A stretch of 64,000 nucleotides of DNA from Myxococcales bacterium (GTDB taxonomy: Bacteria; Myxococcota; Polyangia; Nannocystales; Nannocystaceae). Shown piece by piece: positions 39,501 to 47,001 of the stretch. The notes under the pieces were generated by a model. The model was not told the origin of the DNA and ran no database searches. It saw only the letters and a list, made by a program, of their open reading frames with translations. Both the position numbers and the translations under genes were made by a program. The DNA lies in contig JAEUJW010000057.1 of NCBI GenBank assembly GCA_016793465.1, positions 1 through 64,000 on the forward strand, given 5' to 3'. Numbering within the stretch: position 1 is the first letter of the stretch; every line of letters begins with the position of its first letter.

Positions 39501-39975
39501 GGTTGCCCGCCGCCTTCTCGAGCAGCGCCGGGTCGACCTTGCGGTGCAGCGCGTCCTCGTAGGCCGCGCGCGCCGCCTGCAGCTCGACCACCTCGGCCTC
39601 CTGCCAGCGCCCGTCGATCATCATGGCGAACCGCGAGATCGCCGAGTTCGGCGGCAGATTAATTTCAAACCGTCCCTCGATCACCCGGTCGTTGGGGTTG
39701 CGGAACGTCAGGTGCAGCTCGGTCAGCGCCAGCGGGTCCTCGACGAACGCCCGGCCCTTCACCGCCAGCAGCTCGAGCCCCGAGCCGTCCTGCGCCGTCA
39801 GCGAGAACGGGGCGATGCCCGCGTCCGGCTCGCTCTCCGGCGCCCGCCAGACCAGGGCGCACTCCCCCGTCGACGTCGACTCGTTGACCGCCCCCGCGGG
39901 CGCGGAAGGGCGTGATGTACAGGCGATCGTCCCGGTCAGGCCGAGACACAACACAGCGAGCGAAAGTGGACGCAT
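36550..39975 (-). CDS. VIT-VWA lipoprotein with TPR and DUF2135 domains
   Basis: The 1141-residue lipoprotein (LTGTIAC lipobox) has a VIT domain (about 65-205, AVKGRAFVEDPLALTELHLTF, VVSYSEELTTSG), a von Willebrand A domain with the MIDAS start LLFDTSASRAL near residue 265, a long acidic/Met/Pro-rich linker (590-760), a helical repeat region (770-960) and a C-terminal DUF2135 domain (RFVLNWETDANDVDFHIYD). The last 35 residues are Pro-runs and PQ repeats. Such proteins are adhesion or surface-assembly factors in other bacteria. Chosen ATG 39975 has GGAG 6 nt upstream; TATCCT (40000-39995) is a likely -10. Confidence 0.88.
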   Translation of the reverse strand: MRPLSLAVLCLGLTGTIACTSRPSAPAGAVNESTSTGECALVWRAPESEPDAGIAPFSLTAQDGSGLELLAVKGRAFVEDPLALTELHLTFRNPNDRVIEGRFEINLPPNSAISRFAMMIDGRWQEAEVVELQAARAAYEDALHRKVDPALLEKAAGNRFSARVFPIPARGVKEIVVSYSEELTTSGAPYRLYLRGLPVLQDLDVEVVVPKIGGGVEKTAVKKQNVMPQNDLELTMPRRAMEAGLRFDRLAVARVAPDVKLPAQQLTGVTLLFDTSASRALDFRGQVARLVKLVTELKAANGGDFPLTVAAFDQTVEIVFAGQASSFSEDAVQAILARGPLGASDLAGALKWVAQSKVHPRVIVVSDGVATAGEAEAGELRKAASGLARAGVQRIDAVVDGGLRDEALLRSLTTSGLANAGILVDARLPLPLVASRLTRATLADVKVSVPGATWVWPQKLDAVQPGDQFLVFADLPADKPMRVELGDKGEDVREVPLGTSSRPLLERAWIRASIERLMAALGEEANASPEAKAGIKQQIIEMSTKYRVLSDFTALLVLETEWDYQRFGIARTAMADILTVGPEGIAVVDRSRPADKNTMPTIDRPIEPPASETRREAPTDDAVDGDSRAEAKRAEAPTRNKQAGRAADSGSMAGPRMDAPAEPMPVEEATGIGGGGAPGTPAAAPPPTSGDVPEPVRVEAPMPEVATDAKSMPKPSPAKRKGASQVEPMDLLNEDEEANVARRPPPVAPPRPITTMPPVQDPFGGYRPAPTFEQPKPADAWEGKFAEVMAEVRGGRTVEAMSKAQAWRDASPGDELALLALGEAAEAKGDMVLAARAYGSLIDLFPGRTDIRRMAGERLEALGEPGLALAIDTYKQAVAQRPDHPASHRLYAFALLKAGRHAEAFAAALAGSRQSYPWGRFAGVSQILQEDLRLIAAAWQAARPDDKEMLAALAAAGVTADTQPTLRFVLNWETDANDVDFHIYDGKGGHAYYSSKALPTGGWLYADVTTGYGPECFTIPGPASAYPYVLQAHYYSRGPMGYGMGKLQAIEHDGKGHFAFKEHPFVIMKDRAYVDLGRVDGPLSAGGPARLPSGPGPAGTGSYTPPPPPPPGTYTPPPQPQPQPQPQPRPQPRPDRPPPPT
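36583..36630 (-). repeat. GCGGCTGCG/GGCTGC microsatellite encoding Pro-Gln repeats
   Basis: A hexanucleotide repeat, about six GGCTGC units, encodes the C-terminal PQPQ tail of the VIT-VWA protein. In-frame expansion or contraction would change only tail length. Confidence 0.75.
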
Positions 39976-40225
39976 GGACGTCTCCAGGGCCGCAAGGATA
40001 CCGACTCCCCGCACGCCACGCGAACGATTCCTCGGCCCGCGTCGTCGGCGGCGCCGCCCGCGACGTCACCTCGGACCGCCACACCCGCGGCACGTCTCCC
40101 GCGTTCCCCCGCGATCTCGTCGCCGTCCGCCCCCACGCGAGGACCCGCGCGGTCGATCGCCGCGGCGTCCGTCGTCACGCGGTCCGCGATCGTGACAGCG
40201 CCGCGCGAGCGATCGCCCCGCACGC

Positions 40226-41515
40226 TCACCGGGCCTGTCGCGCCGCGCCCCCGGTGTCCAGATCGAGCGCCGCCGCGACCGGCTCCTCCGCCCCGCGCGC
40301 CGCCCCCGGCCCGCTGCGATACACCGCCCACGTCGACACCTTCTTGCGGCTGGTCTCGACCACCAGCCACACCTCCTCGCCGACCACCGCCACCGCCGCG
40401 AGGTCGACCCCCGGCCCCTCCAGCGGCGCCGCGATCGCCGTCCACCCGCCCTCGGGCGCGCGCCGCAGCAGCGCGTCGCTCGCCAGCCACAGCGACCCGT
40501 CCGGCCCCGTCGCCATGGCGTCGATCGACCCGCCCGCCGGCACCGCCTCCGCCGACCAGCCTTCCCCCGCGCGGCGCAGCAAGAAGGCCCCCGTCTGCCG
40601 CCCCAGCCCCGCCTCGACCGTCGCGCTGGTGTGCAGCGCCAGCACCGGCCCGCGCGGCTGACCCGCGGCCACCGCCTTCAGGCCCCACACGCTCGTCGTC
40701 GCCGGCGCCCCGCAGGCCCGCGGCACCGGCAACACCTCCACGCTCGCCGCCTCGCAGCCGGCGCAGCGATGCACCACCCGCACGTCCGGCGGATCTCCCT
40801 TCACATGATCGACCACGAACAGGTCGCCCGCCGCGGTCGCGAACAACACCTGCGGGCAGAAGCTCGTCGCACTCGCCCGCTCGAGCGGCGCCGGCGACGT
40901 CCCCCCGTGCGCCACGAACCCCAGCATCGGCCGCCCCGCGCACCTCAGCTCGAGCACCTGCCCCGGCGTCCACGCGTACACCTCCGGCACGCCGTCGCCG
41001 ACCAGCGCCTCCCGCGTGCGCCGCCCCCAGCGCTCCGCCGACCAGCGCCACAGGTGAAACTTGTGCCCGCCGCGCGCGCGGGTCATCGCCCCCTCGAACG
41101 TCAGCGCCCACGCGTCGTCCGGCCAGCGCCCCAGCATCTGCACCACCGGCTTCTTGCCCAGCCCCGCCGCGCTCGCCACGCTCGCCACCAGCGGCTCGCC
41201 CGGCCCCGCCTCGTACAGCCGCGTGCGCGCCGACACGAACACCCGCGTCCCCATCCCGTGCAAGTACGGCCGCTCGCGGCTGGTCCCGACCCGCTGCCAC
41301 ACCCGCGGCGTGGCCTCGACCTCGGCCGCCGTCGGCCCCACGCAGTCGTCCGCGATCGCCTCCGACAGATCCTCCTCGATCACCGCCGGCGTCGGCGCCT
41401 CGACGACCTCCACCACCTCCACGACCTCCGGCGGCGCGTGCACCGGCGGATCGACGGCAGGCGAGCACGTGAGCAGCGCCCCCCACCCGATCCTCACCGT
41501 CCACGACCCCACCAT
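40226..41515 (-). CDS. Lipoprotein, probable propeller-like domain
   Basis: The 429-residue lipoprotein (signal ending LLTC) has a short Val/Glu-rich stalk (VVEVVEVVEAP) and repeated blade-like segments (RVFVSARTRLYEAGPGEPLVAS; GDLFVVDHVKGDPPDVRVV; GSLWLASDALLRRAPEGGW). It has one CAGC motif. I recognise no named family. The ATG at 41515 starts a proper signal peptide; TACGCT (41533-41528) lies 12 nt upstream. Confidence 0.75.
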   Translation of the reverse strand: MVGSWTVRIGWGALLTCSPAVDPPVHAPPEVVEVVEVVEAPTPAVIEEDLSEAIADDCVGPTAAEVEATPRVWQRVGTSRERPYLHGMGTRVFVSARTRLYEAGPGEPLVASVASAAGLGKKPVVQMLGRWPDDAWALTFEGAMTRARGGHKFHLWRWSAERWGRRTREALVGDGVPEVYAWTPGQVLELRCAGRPMLGFVAHGGTSPAPLERASATSFCPQVLFATAAGDLFVVDHVKGDPPDVRVVHRCAGCEAASVEVLPVPRACGAPATTSVWGLKAVAAGQPRGPVLALHTSATVEAGLGRQTGAFLLRRAGEGWSAEAVPAGGSIDAMATGPDGSLWLASDALLRRAPEGGWTAIAAPLEGPGVDLAAVAVVGEEVWLVVETSRKKVSTWAVYRSGPGAARGAEEPVAAALDLDTGGAARQAR

Positions 41516-41599
41516 CCCCAACGCCCGAGCGTACACCCACCCCCCAGTCCCAGGAACCCTCGTGGTAGGTTCGCCGCCCTCGCTCGCTCCCGCACCGCC

Positions 41600-43705
41600 A
41601 TGCCGACCAAGCCCTCCCACACGACCTCCCGCACGACCACAACCTCGGCCGGCAAAACATCCGCCAAGCAAGCAGCCGCCAGGAAGACCACGGTCGAACA
41701 AGCAGCGGCCCAAAAGGTCACCAGGAACGCCGCCGCGAACAAGTCCTCCGCGAACAAGCCCGCCACGAAGAAGACCGCGAAGAAGACCGCCAAGAAGGCC
41801 GCCGCGAACACGACCGCCAAGAAGGCCGCCGCGAACACGACCGCCAAGAAGACGACAGCCAAAAAAACCGCCGCGAAGAAAACCGCCGCGAAGAAAACCT
41901 CCAAGAAAACCTCCGCGAACAAGACCGCCAAGAACGCCCCCGCGAACAAGGCCGCTGCCAAGAAGACCGCCAAGAACGCCGCCGCGAACAAGACCCCCGC
42001 GAACAAGGCCGCTGCCAAGAAGGCCGCCAAGCACGCCGCCGCGAACAAGCCCCCCGCGAACAAGGCGACCAAGAAGGTCGCGACCCGGACGACAGCGACC
42101 GCCGCAAAAACCCCGCCCCGCAGACGCGCCGCGCGCGGCACGGCCGTGCCCGCCGCCCCGCCGCCCCTGCCCGCCGACGTGCGCGCCCGCCTGCACGCCA
42201 CGCTGCGCGCGGCGGACCCCACCCTGATCCTCGCCGACGAGCAGGCGGCCCGCGCGGGCGGCGACGGGCAGCGCGCGCGCTACGCCGACAACACCTGGGA
42301 CATGGGCACCCTGTGGACCGACGTGCTGTGGGCCGCCTGCCGCGAGCGCAGCCTCCGCTTCGAGCAGCTCGCCGAGACCCTGCCGCGGCGCACGGGCGAC
42401 TTCGCCGGCGTCACCGTCGCCTCGGCGTTCTTCGTCGACGTCGAGCGCCCCGACGTCCTCTACTTCGCGCCGAACCCCGACATGCCCGCCGCGCTGTTCG
42501 TCGAGATCCCCGCCGACGAGGCCAGCGTGCGCACCGTGCTCGCCGAGTACGCCGGCGACCGCGAGCGCACGCGCAAGCAACGCGCGTGGATGGGCTTCGG
42601 CAGCCAGCTGCAGATCCCCAACGTCTACTCCGGCGAGCTCGTCGAGGTCGACGACCACGAGCTCGACCGGTTCTTCTGCTTCAGCCCGGTCGCGACCACG
42701 CTCTCGCGCCGCACCTACTTCTCGGGCAGCCGCTTCGCCTACGAGATCCACGCCGACGACCTGTTCGTGTGGGACCTCGCCTGGCCGCCCTGCACCACCA
42801 GCGCCCGCACCCTCGAGAGCTTCAAAAAGCTCGCGCCGTACGACCTCCCGGCCGACATGCCGCTCGACCTCGTCAGCGCGATCCACGGCTTCGAATACGA
42901 GACCTACGACGCGCTCGCGGCCCGCATCCCCGACGAGCCCGATCAGACCGCCGGCATCCTCACCGTGCTCGCTGCCATCGGCTTCCGCGAGCTCGCCGTC
43001 GCCGCCGACCTGCGCCGCCACCTCCCCGGCGACATCCGCGTCCACGCCGCGCTCGCCAACGTCGCCTTCCGCTACGGCTGGGAGCGTTTAATTTGGGACC
43101 TCACCCGCATCATCGACGACCCGCCGATGAAGTCGCAGATCGCCGAGGCCCTCGCCGGCCTCGACCTCTCGGCGCTCCCGCCGGACGGCGGCCGCCGCCT
43201 CGTGCTCCCGCCCGGCGCCGCCCAGGCCAGCCTGCGCGAGCTCGCCGCGGCCCACGGCTGGCGCGCGCAGGCCACCCCCGAGGACGACCCCACGCTGCGC
43301 CTCGAGTACCACCTCGAGGGCCACACCGACGCCACCCCGCGCCGGATCCGCTGGCGCGACGTGCTCAGCCTCGAGCTTTCTACTCTCGTGCTCGACAACG
43401 CCGACGACGCCCTCCCAATCCTCGAGTCCGCCTTCCCGACCACCACGACCACCGCCCCGACCGACCGCTGGCGCGCCGCCGCCAGCCACGCCGCGCTCGG
43501 CGAGCACGACGCCCTGCTGAAAATTATTGAACCCGCGCTCGCGGCCGACGCCTGGCCCGACCGCCTCGCCGCCGCCCGCCTCGTCGGCACCGTCCGCCTC
43601 CGCGCCGCCGAGGCCCTGGTCCGCGCCGCCCTCGCCAGCGAGCCCCACGCCCCCACCAGGCAGGCCCTGACCGCCGCCCTCGAGGCGCTCACGCACGTCC
43701 ACTGA
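41600..43705 (+). CDS. Histone-H1-like Lys/Ala tail fused to a large unknown domain
   Basis: The 701-residue protein has an N-terminal tail of about 175 residues made of Lys, Ala, Thr and Asn (TAKKTAKKAAANTTAKKAAA and close variants), like eukaryotic H1 C-termini and bacterial H1-like tails. The rest (about 185-701) is an acidic globular part (YADNTWDMGTLWTDVLWAAC; FAYEIHADDLFVWDLAWPPC) ending in a HEAT-like helical segment. The tail should bind DNA or polyphosphate (inference from composition); the globular part is unrecognised. TAGGTT (41566-41571) is a candidate -10. It is 4 bp upstream of the next gene. Confidence 0.82.
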   Translation: MPTKPSHTTSRTTTTSAGKTSAKQAAARKTTVEQAAAQKVTRNAAANKSSANKPATKKTAKKTAKKAAANTTAKKAAANTTAKKTTAKKTAAKKTAAKKTSKKTSANKTAKNAPANKAAAKKTAKNAAANKTPANKAAAKKAAKHAAANKPPANKATKKVATRTTATAAKTPPRRRAARGTAVPAAPPPLPADVRARLHATLRAADPTLILADEQAARAGGDGQRARYADNTWDMGTLWTDVLWAACRERSLRFEQLAETLPRRTGDFAGVTVASAFFVDVERPDVLYFAPNPDMPAALFVEIPADEASVRTVLAEYAGDRERTRKQRAWMGFGSQLQIPNVYSGELVEVDDHELDRFFCFSPVATTLSRRTYFSGSRFAYEIHADDLFVWDLAWPPCTTSARTLESFKKLAPYDLPADMPLDLVSAIHGFEYETYDALAARIPDEPDQTAGILTVLAAIGFRELAVAADLRRHLPGDIRVHAALANVAFRYGWERLIWDLTRIIDDPPMKSQIAEALAGLDLSALPPDGGRRLVLPPGAAQASLRELAAAHGWRAQATPEDDPTLRLEYHLEGHTDATPRRIRWRDVLSLELSTLVLDNADDALPILESAFPTTTTTAPTDRWRAAASHAALGEHDALLKIIEPALAADAWPDRLAAARLVGTVRLRAAEALVRAALASEPHAPTRQALTAALEALTHVH
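41750..42110 (+). repeat. Coding repeats of the Lys/Ala tail
   Basis: Irregular repeats of AAGACCGCCAAGAA and GCCGCGAACAAG types occur throughout. They are richer in A than the surroundings because Lys and Asn codons dominate. This is a protein repeat, not a CRISPR array: there are no unique spacers. Confidence 0.8.
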
Positions 43706-43709
43706 GCCC

Positions 43710-44000
43710 ATGCCCAGTCACAAGACCGGCCGCAAGCTCACCCGCAGCCACACGACGATCACCGACAAGGCCAGGGAGGTGGTGAACCTGCTCGAGCCGC
43801 TGCCCGAGGTCACGAAGATCTCGCTCGGCATAATTAAACAGATCGGCCTCGGCAAGCCGGCGATCAAATTCCACCCGATCACCGGCGGCTTTCGCTGCGC
43901 TATCCGCGGCAACACCTCGATCCAGGAGATCTGGGTCTACGTCGGGGACGCCGCGCAGATCGAGGCCGTGCAGGCCAGGGCCGCCGCGCTGTTCGCCTGA
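43710..44000 (+). CDS. Small DUF2103-like protein
   Basis: The 96-residue basic protein has RSHTTITDKAREVVNLL, LPEVTKISLGIIKQIG and CAIRGNTSIQEIWVYVGD. The order and spacing recall the DUF2103 family of small putative metal-binding proteins, but the match is from memory. It begins 4 bp after the H1-like gene and is surely cotranscribed. It carries an AT island (43830-43838) with ATA-ATT-AAA codons. Confidence 0.7.
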   Translation: MPSHKTGRKLTRSHTTITDKAREVVNLLEPLPEVTKISLGIIKQIGLGKPAIKFHPITGGFRCAIRGNTSIQEIWVYVGDAAQIEAVQARAAALFA

Positions 44001-44007
44001 CGCGGCG

Positions 44008-44027
44008 GCCTGGCCGAACGGTCAGGC
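44008..44027. terminator. Hairpin between convergent genes
   Basis: GCCTGGCC pairs with GGTCAGGC (one G-U pair) around GAAC, touching the stop codon of the minus-strand DUF4215 gene. Confidence 0.5.
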
Positions 44028-45451
44028 TACTCGCAGATCACCTCGATCGTCTGCGACGGCCCGTTGCAGGTCGCGCTGTTGATCCCGCCCCAGTTCGGGT
44101 TGCCCTGGCCGATGCACGGGCGGACCACGTAGTTGTTCTCGCACTGGCAGATCGCGCTCGCCGTGCCGATCTCGATGCCGGCGCCGCAGGTGCCGATGCG
44201 CCAGGTGAACCCGTCGCACGCCAGCTGGATCGCCGTCCCGTTCTTCAGGTTCTGGCACAGCGTGTTCGCGTTGACCCCGTTGCACACCCGGCCGACGCCG
44301 TCGTTGCTCCCGCGCATCGTGATCTTCGTATAACCGCCGCCGAGGATCGACGCCCGGAAGTTGTTCCACGGGGTGCAGCTCGCCTGCCCGTCCTGGTTCA
44401 GCGTGAACGCCCCCGAGAACGACTTCTTGATGCCGTTCTTGCACGCGTTGGTGCACGCGTCGTTGTCGACCTGGTTGCCGTCGTCGCACTCCTCGGCCCC
44501 GGCCAGCACCTTGCCGTCGCCGCACTTGGCCGCCTTGCAGGTGTTGATGCAGCTGTCGGTCTCGACCTGGTTGCCGTCGTCGCACTCCTCCACGCCCGCC
44601 TGCACGATCGTGTCGCCGCACACCGCCGTCTTGCAGGTCGCCGTGCACGCGTCCTCGTTGACCGCGTTGCCGTCGTCGCACTGCTCGCCCATCTGCACGA
44701 TCGCGTCGCCGCAGGCCGGGTTCGTGCACGAGTTCGTGCACGCGTCGTCGTCAACCGCGTTGCCGTCGTCGCACTCCTCGCCCATCTGCACCGTCCCGTC
44801 GCCGCAGCTGGCCGCCTGGCACATGTTGTCGCAGGCGTCGTCGTCGACCGTGTTGCCGTCGTCGCAGTCCTCCACCCCCTCCTGCACGAACATGTCGCCG
44901 CAGACCGCCAGCAGGCACGCGCTCGTGCACGCGTCGTCGTCGGCGGCGTTGCCGTCGTCGCACTCCTCGCCGGCCTGCACCGCCCCGTCGCCGCACGACG
45001 CCGGCCCGCACGCGTTGGTGCACTCGTCGTCGTCGACCGTGTTGCCGTCGTCGCAGGTCTCGCCCGGCCCGACGATGCCGTCGCCGCAGACCGCCTCCTT
45101 GCACGCGTTGGTGCACGCGTCGGCGTCGTCCGTGTTGCCGTCGTCGCACTCCTCGCCGTCGTCGACCGCGCCGTCGCCGCAGACCCCTCCGCTCGTGGTC
45201 GGCTCGCTCGTCGGCCCGCTCGTCGAGCTGTCGCCCGTGTCCATCGGCTCGCTCGTCGGGCCGCTCGTCGGCCCGCTCGTCGGCTCCGTCGTCGGCGCGT
45301 CGGTCGTCGACGTCATCGGCCCGGTCGGCCCCGGCGGCATCGTGGTCGGCGTGTTCGAGGTGAACCCGGTGATCGACGAGTCGTCGCCCTCGCTGCAGCC
45401 CGCGCACGTCAGCAACCCCGTCACCCACAGCGAAATCCAGGACAAACGCAT
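44027..45451 (-). CDS. Lipoprotein with eight DUF4215 Cys-rich repeats and a novel C-terminal domain
   Basis: The 474-residue lipoprotein (lipobox TCAGC) has a Thr/Pro/Ser stalk (TSGPTSGPTSEP), eight units of about 31 residues of the form CGDGxVxxGEECDDGNxxDxDxCxxxC (about residues 90-345; the fourth and seventh units have an extra residue before the CDDGN part), and a C-terminal domain of about 120 residues with about eight Cys (KITMRGSNDGVGRVCNG; TCGAGIEIGTASAICQC) that I do not recognise. DUF4215 arrays are typical of secreted myxobacterial proteins; each unit probably forms a disulfide/Ca-type knot (inference). Confidence 0.88.
   Translation of the reverse strand: MRLSWISLWVTGLLTCAGCSEGDDSSITGFTSNTPTTMPPGPTGPMTSTTDAPTTEPTSGPTSGPTSEPMDTGDSSTSGPTSEPTTSGGVCGDGAVDDGEECDDGNTDDADACTNACKEAVCGDGIVGPGETCDDGNTVDDDECTNACGPASCGDGAVQAGEECDDGNAADDDACTSACLLAVCGDMFVQEGVEDCDDGNTVDDDACDNMCQAASCGDGTVQMGEECDDGNAVDDDACTNSCTNPACGDAIVQMGEQCDDGNAVNEDACTATCKTAVCGDTIVQAGVEECDDGNQVETDSCINTCKAAKCGDGKVLAGAEECDDGNQVDNDACTNACKNGIKKSFSGAFTLNQDGQASCTPWNNFRASILGGGYTKITMRGSNDGVGRVCNGVNANTLCQNLKNGTAIQLACDGFTWRIGTCGAGIEIGTASAICQCENNYVVRPCIGQGNPNWGGINSATCNGPSQTIEVICE
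44400..45180 (-). repeat. About 93-bp tandem coding repeats (DUF4215)
   Basis: Eight diverged copies with the recurring core GTTGCCGTCGTCGCA (plus strand). The copies differ at many synonymous sites, so the array is old and stable at the protein level. Confidence 0.85.
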
Positions 45452-45460
45452 GACCCCAAT

Positions 45461-45589
45461 TGACACGAGCCTCCGGCCCGGCACAAGCGGCCGCGGCGCC
45501 GGTCGACCGCGCCCACCATCGCCGTGCGCAACCATCCGCGCATCGGACCACGATCGAACCCGCGTCCCCGAACGACCGGGCTCGTGTCA
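45461..45589. promoter_or_regulatory. Mirrored 11-bp element between divergent lipoprotein genes
   Basis: TGACACGAGCC (45461-45471) and its exact reverse complement GGCTCGTGTCA (45579-45589) stand 9-10 nt before the two start codons. Their symmetry and position suggest a shared promoter or operator element used by both genes. Confidence 0.5.
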
Positions 45590-45599
45590 CCGTCAACGC

Positions 45600-46895
45600 A
45601 TGGCCAAGCGACACCTCACCCACGCCCTCATGCTCCTCCCGCTCGCCTGCGGACCCGGCGGCGGCGCCAGCGAAGGCTCCGACGACGGCGACGGATCCGC
45701 CACCACCAGCGGCCTCGACGCGGGCGCCACCGACGCCCCGACCTCGAGCTCGAGCTCGGGCTCGAGCTCGACCGACGACGAGTCCACCACCAACACCACC
45801 AACACCGGACAGCCGAGCGACGGCGTCGGCCCGCAAGCGACCGCCTGGGAGGTCGTCGTCGACGACCTCCCGTTCCCCCTCGCCGACATCCACAGCCTGA
45901 CGATCGGCCGCACGGAGTTCAACAACAACTTCGCCAACCGCGGCGACGTCGAGGTCCTGTTCGACAGGGACAGCGAGGTCATCACCGTCGAGATGCGCAA
46001 GTACGACTTCGCCGACCACGCGACCTCGTTCGGCGACCCCGCGATCGACCTCGTCGGCACCTTCGCCCGCCTCCGCCCGTGGGCCTACAACGCCAACATC
46101 GCCGCCCCCGAGAAGCCCAACCAGATGGACCCCGCCAGCGACTGCCTGCAGGGCGCCTGGAAGGACGGCTGCGCGCTGTATCTCTACTACGACGGCCAGG
46201 CCCAGCCCCTGCGCTCCGGCGCCGACTTCCGCGTGCACCTGCCGAAGGCCTACCGCGGCGAGCTCCACGTCGAGACCGAGGACAACCTCAACGAGAGCGC
46301 CTACCCCCGCCGCGGCGACGTCGTCGTCACCGGCGACGGCGACGCCGGCTGGTGCGGCGGCGGCAGCGTCGAGCTGTCGGCCGGCCGCGCCGGCGTCCGC
46401 ATGTGCCGCGACCTCAGCCCCGCCCCGACCTGTCCCCCGGACCAGGTCGCCGCCTGCGCCGAGTTCGTCGACGAGATGGGCGAGCCCGCCGCCTGGTCGC
46501 CCGACTGCCCGTGCTCCGCCGCGCTGTTCGGCCAGGCCCGCGTCGAGTCGCGCGCGCCGTGGGGCGCGGACATCACCGTCGACGTGCCCGCCGGCACCTG
46601 GCTCAACGCCAGCGCGGCCAACACGTCCGACGACAAGCCCCACGACTGCCAGCCCGCGATCGAGAGCTGCGGCGGCGACTGCGAGATGACGGAGGACGCC
46701 GAGTTCAGCAAGTCCGCCGAGTTCAGCTACCCCGGCCCCGCGGCGATCTCCGGCGCCGGCTACAACCTCCTCGCGCGGTCCGCCGGCTGCGCGGAGGTCG
46801 ACTTCTTCGCGGACGAGTACGCCCCCTGGGACCCCGCCGACCCGCCGACCAGCGAGCTGCGCGGCCACGTCACCGTCTGCACCGGCTGCCTGTGA
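45600..46895 (+). CDS. Surface lipoprotein of unknown function
   Basis: The 431-residue lipoprotein (LLPLAC lipobox) has a Ser/Thr/Gly-rich stalk (TSSSSSGSSSTDDES), then a beta-rich domain (AWEVVVDDLPFPLADIHSLTIG; VHLPKAYRGELHVETEDN) with about 14 Cys in the second half, ending HVTVCTGCL. HVE and polar strands suggest a binding or adhesin-like fold, but no family was recognised. Divergent from the DUF4215 lipoprotein, with which it shares a mirrored upstream element. Confidence 0.78.
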   Translation: MAKRHLTHALMLLPLACGPGGGASEGSDDGDGSATTSGLDAGATDAPTSSSSSGSSSTDDESTTNTTNTGQPSDGVGPQATAWEVVVDDLPFPLADIHSLTIGRTEFNNNFANRGDVEVLFDRDSEVITVEMRKYDFADHATSFGDPAIDLVGTFARLRPWAYNANIAAPEKPNQMDPASDCLQGAWKDGCALYLYYDGQAQPLRSGADFRVHLPKAYRGELHVETEDNLNESAYPRRGDVVVTGDGDAGWCGGGSVELSAGRAGVRMCRDLSPAPTCPPDQVAACAEFVDEMGEPAAWSPDCPCSAALFGQARVESRAPWGADITVDVPAGTWLNASAANTSDDKPHDCQPAIESCGGDCEMTEDAEFSKSAEFSYPGPAAISGAGYNLLARSAGCAEVDFFADEYAPWDPADPPTSELRGHVTVCTGCL

Positions 46896-47001
46896 TCCGC
46901 CGCAAGGCCGCGCGGGGCCCACGAACGCTCGCGGATCACCCCGCGCGTGCACATGCACGCACCCGGTTGCGGCGGCCGCGGGCTTCACGTTAAAAAGGCC
47001 C

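Noticed and set aside
41750..42110. Regular repeats looking like a CRISPR array
   Set aside because: Units are of variable length, without unique spacers, and keep the reading frame of a Lys/Ala-rich protein.
44400..45180. 93-bp periodic repeats as a CRISPR or satellite
   Set aside because: They encode Cys-rich DUF4215 units; differences are mainly synonymous.
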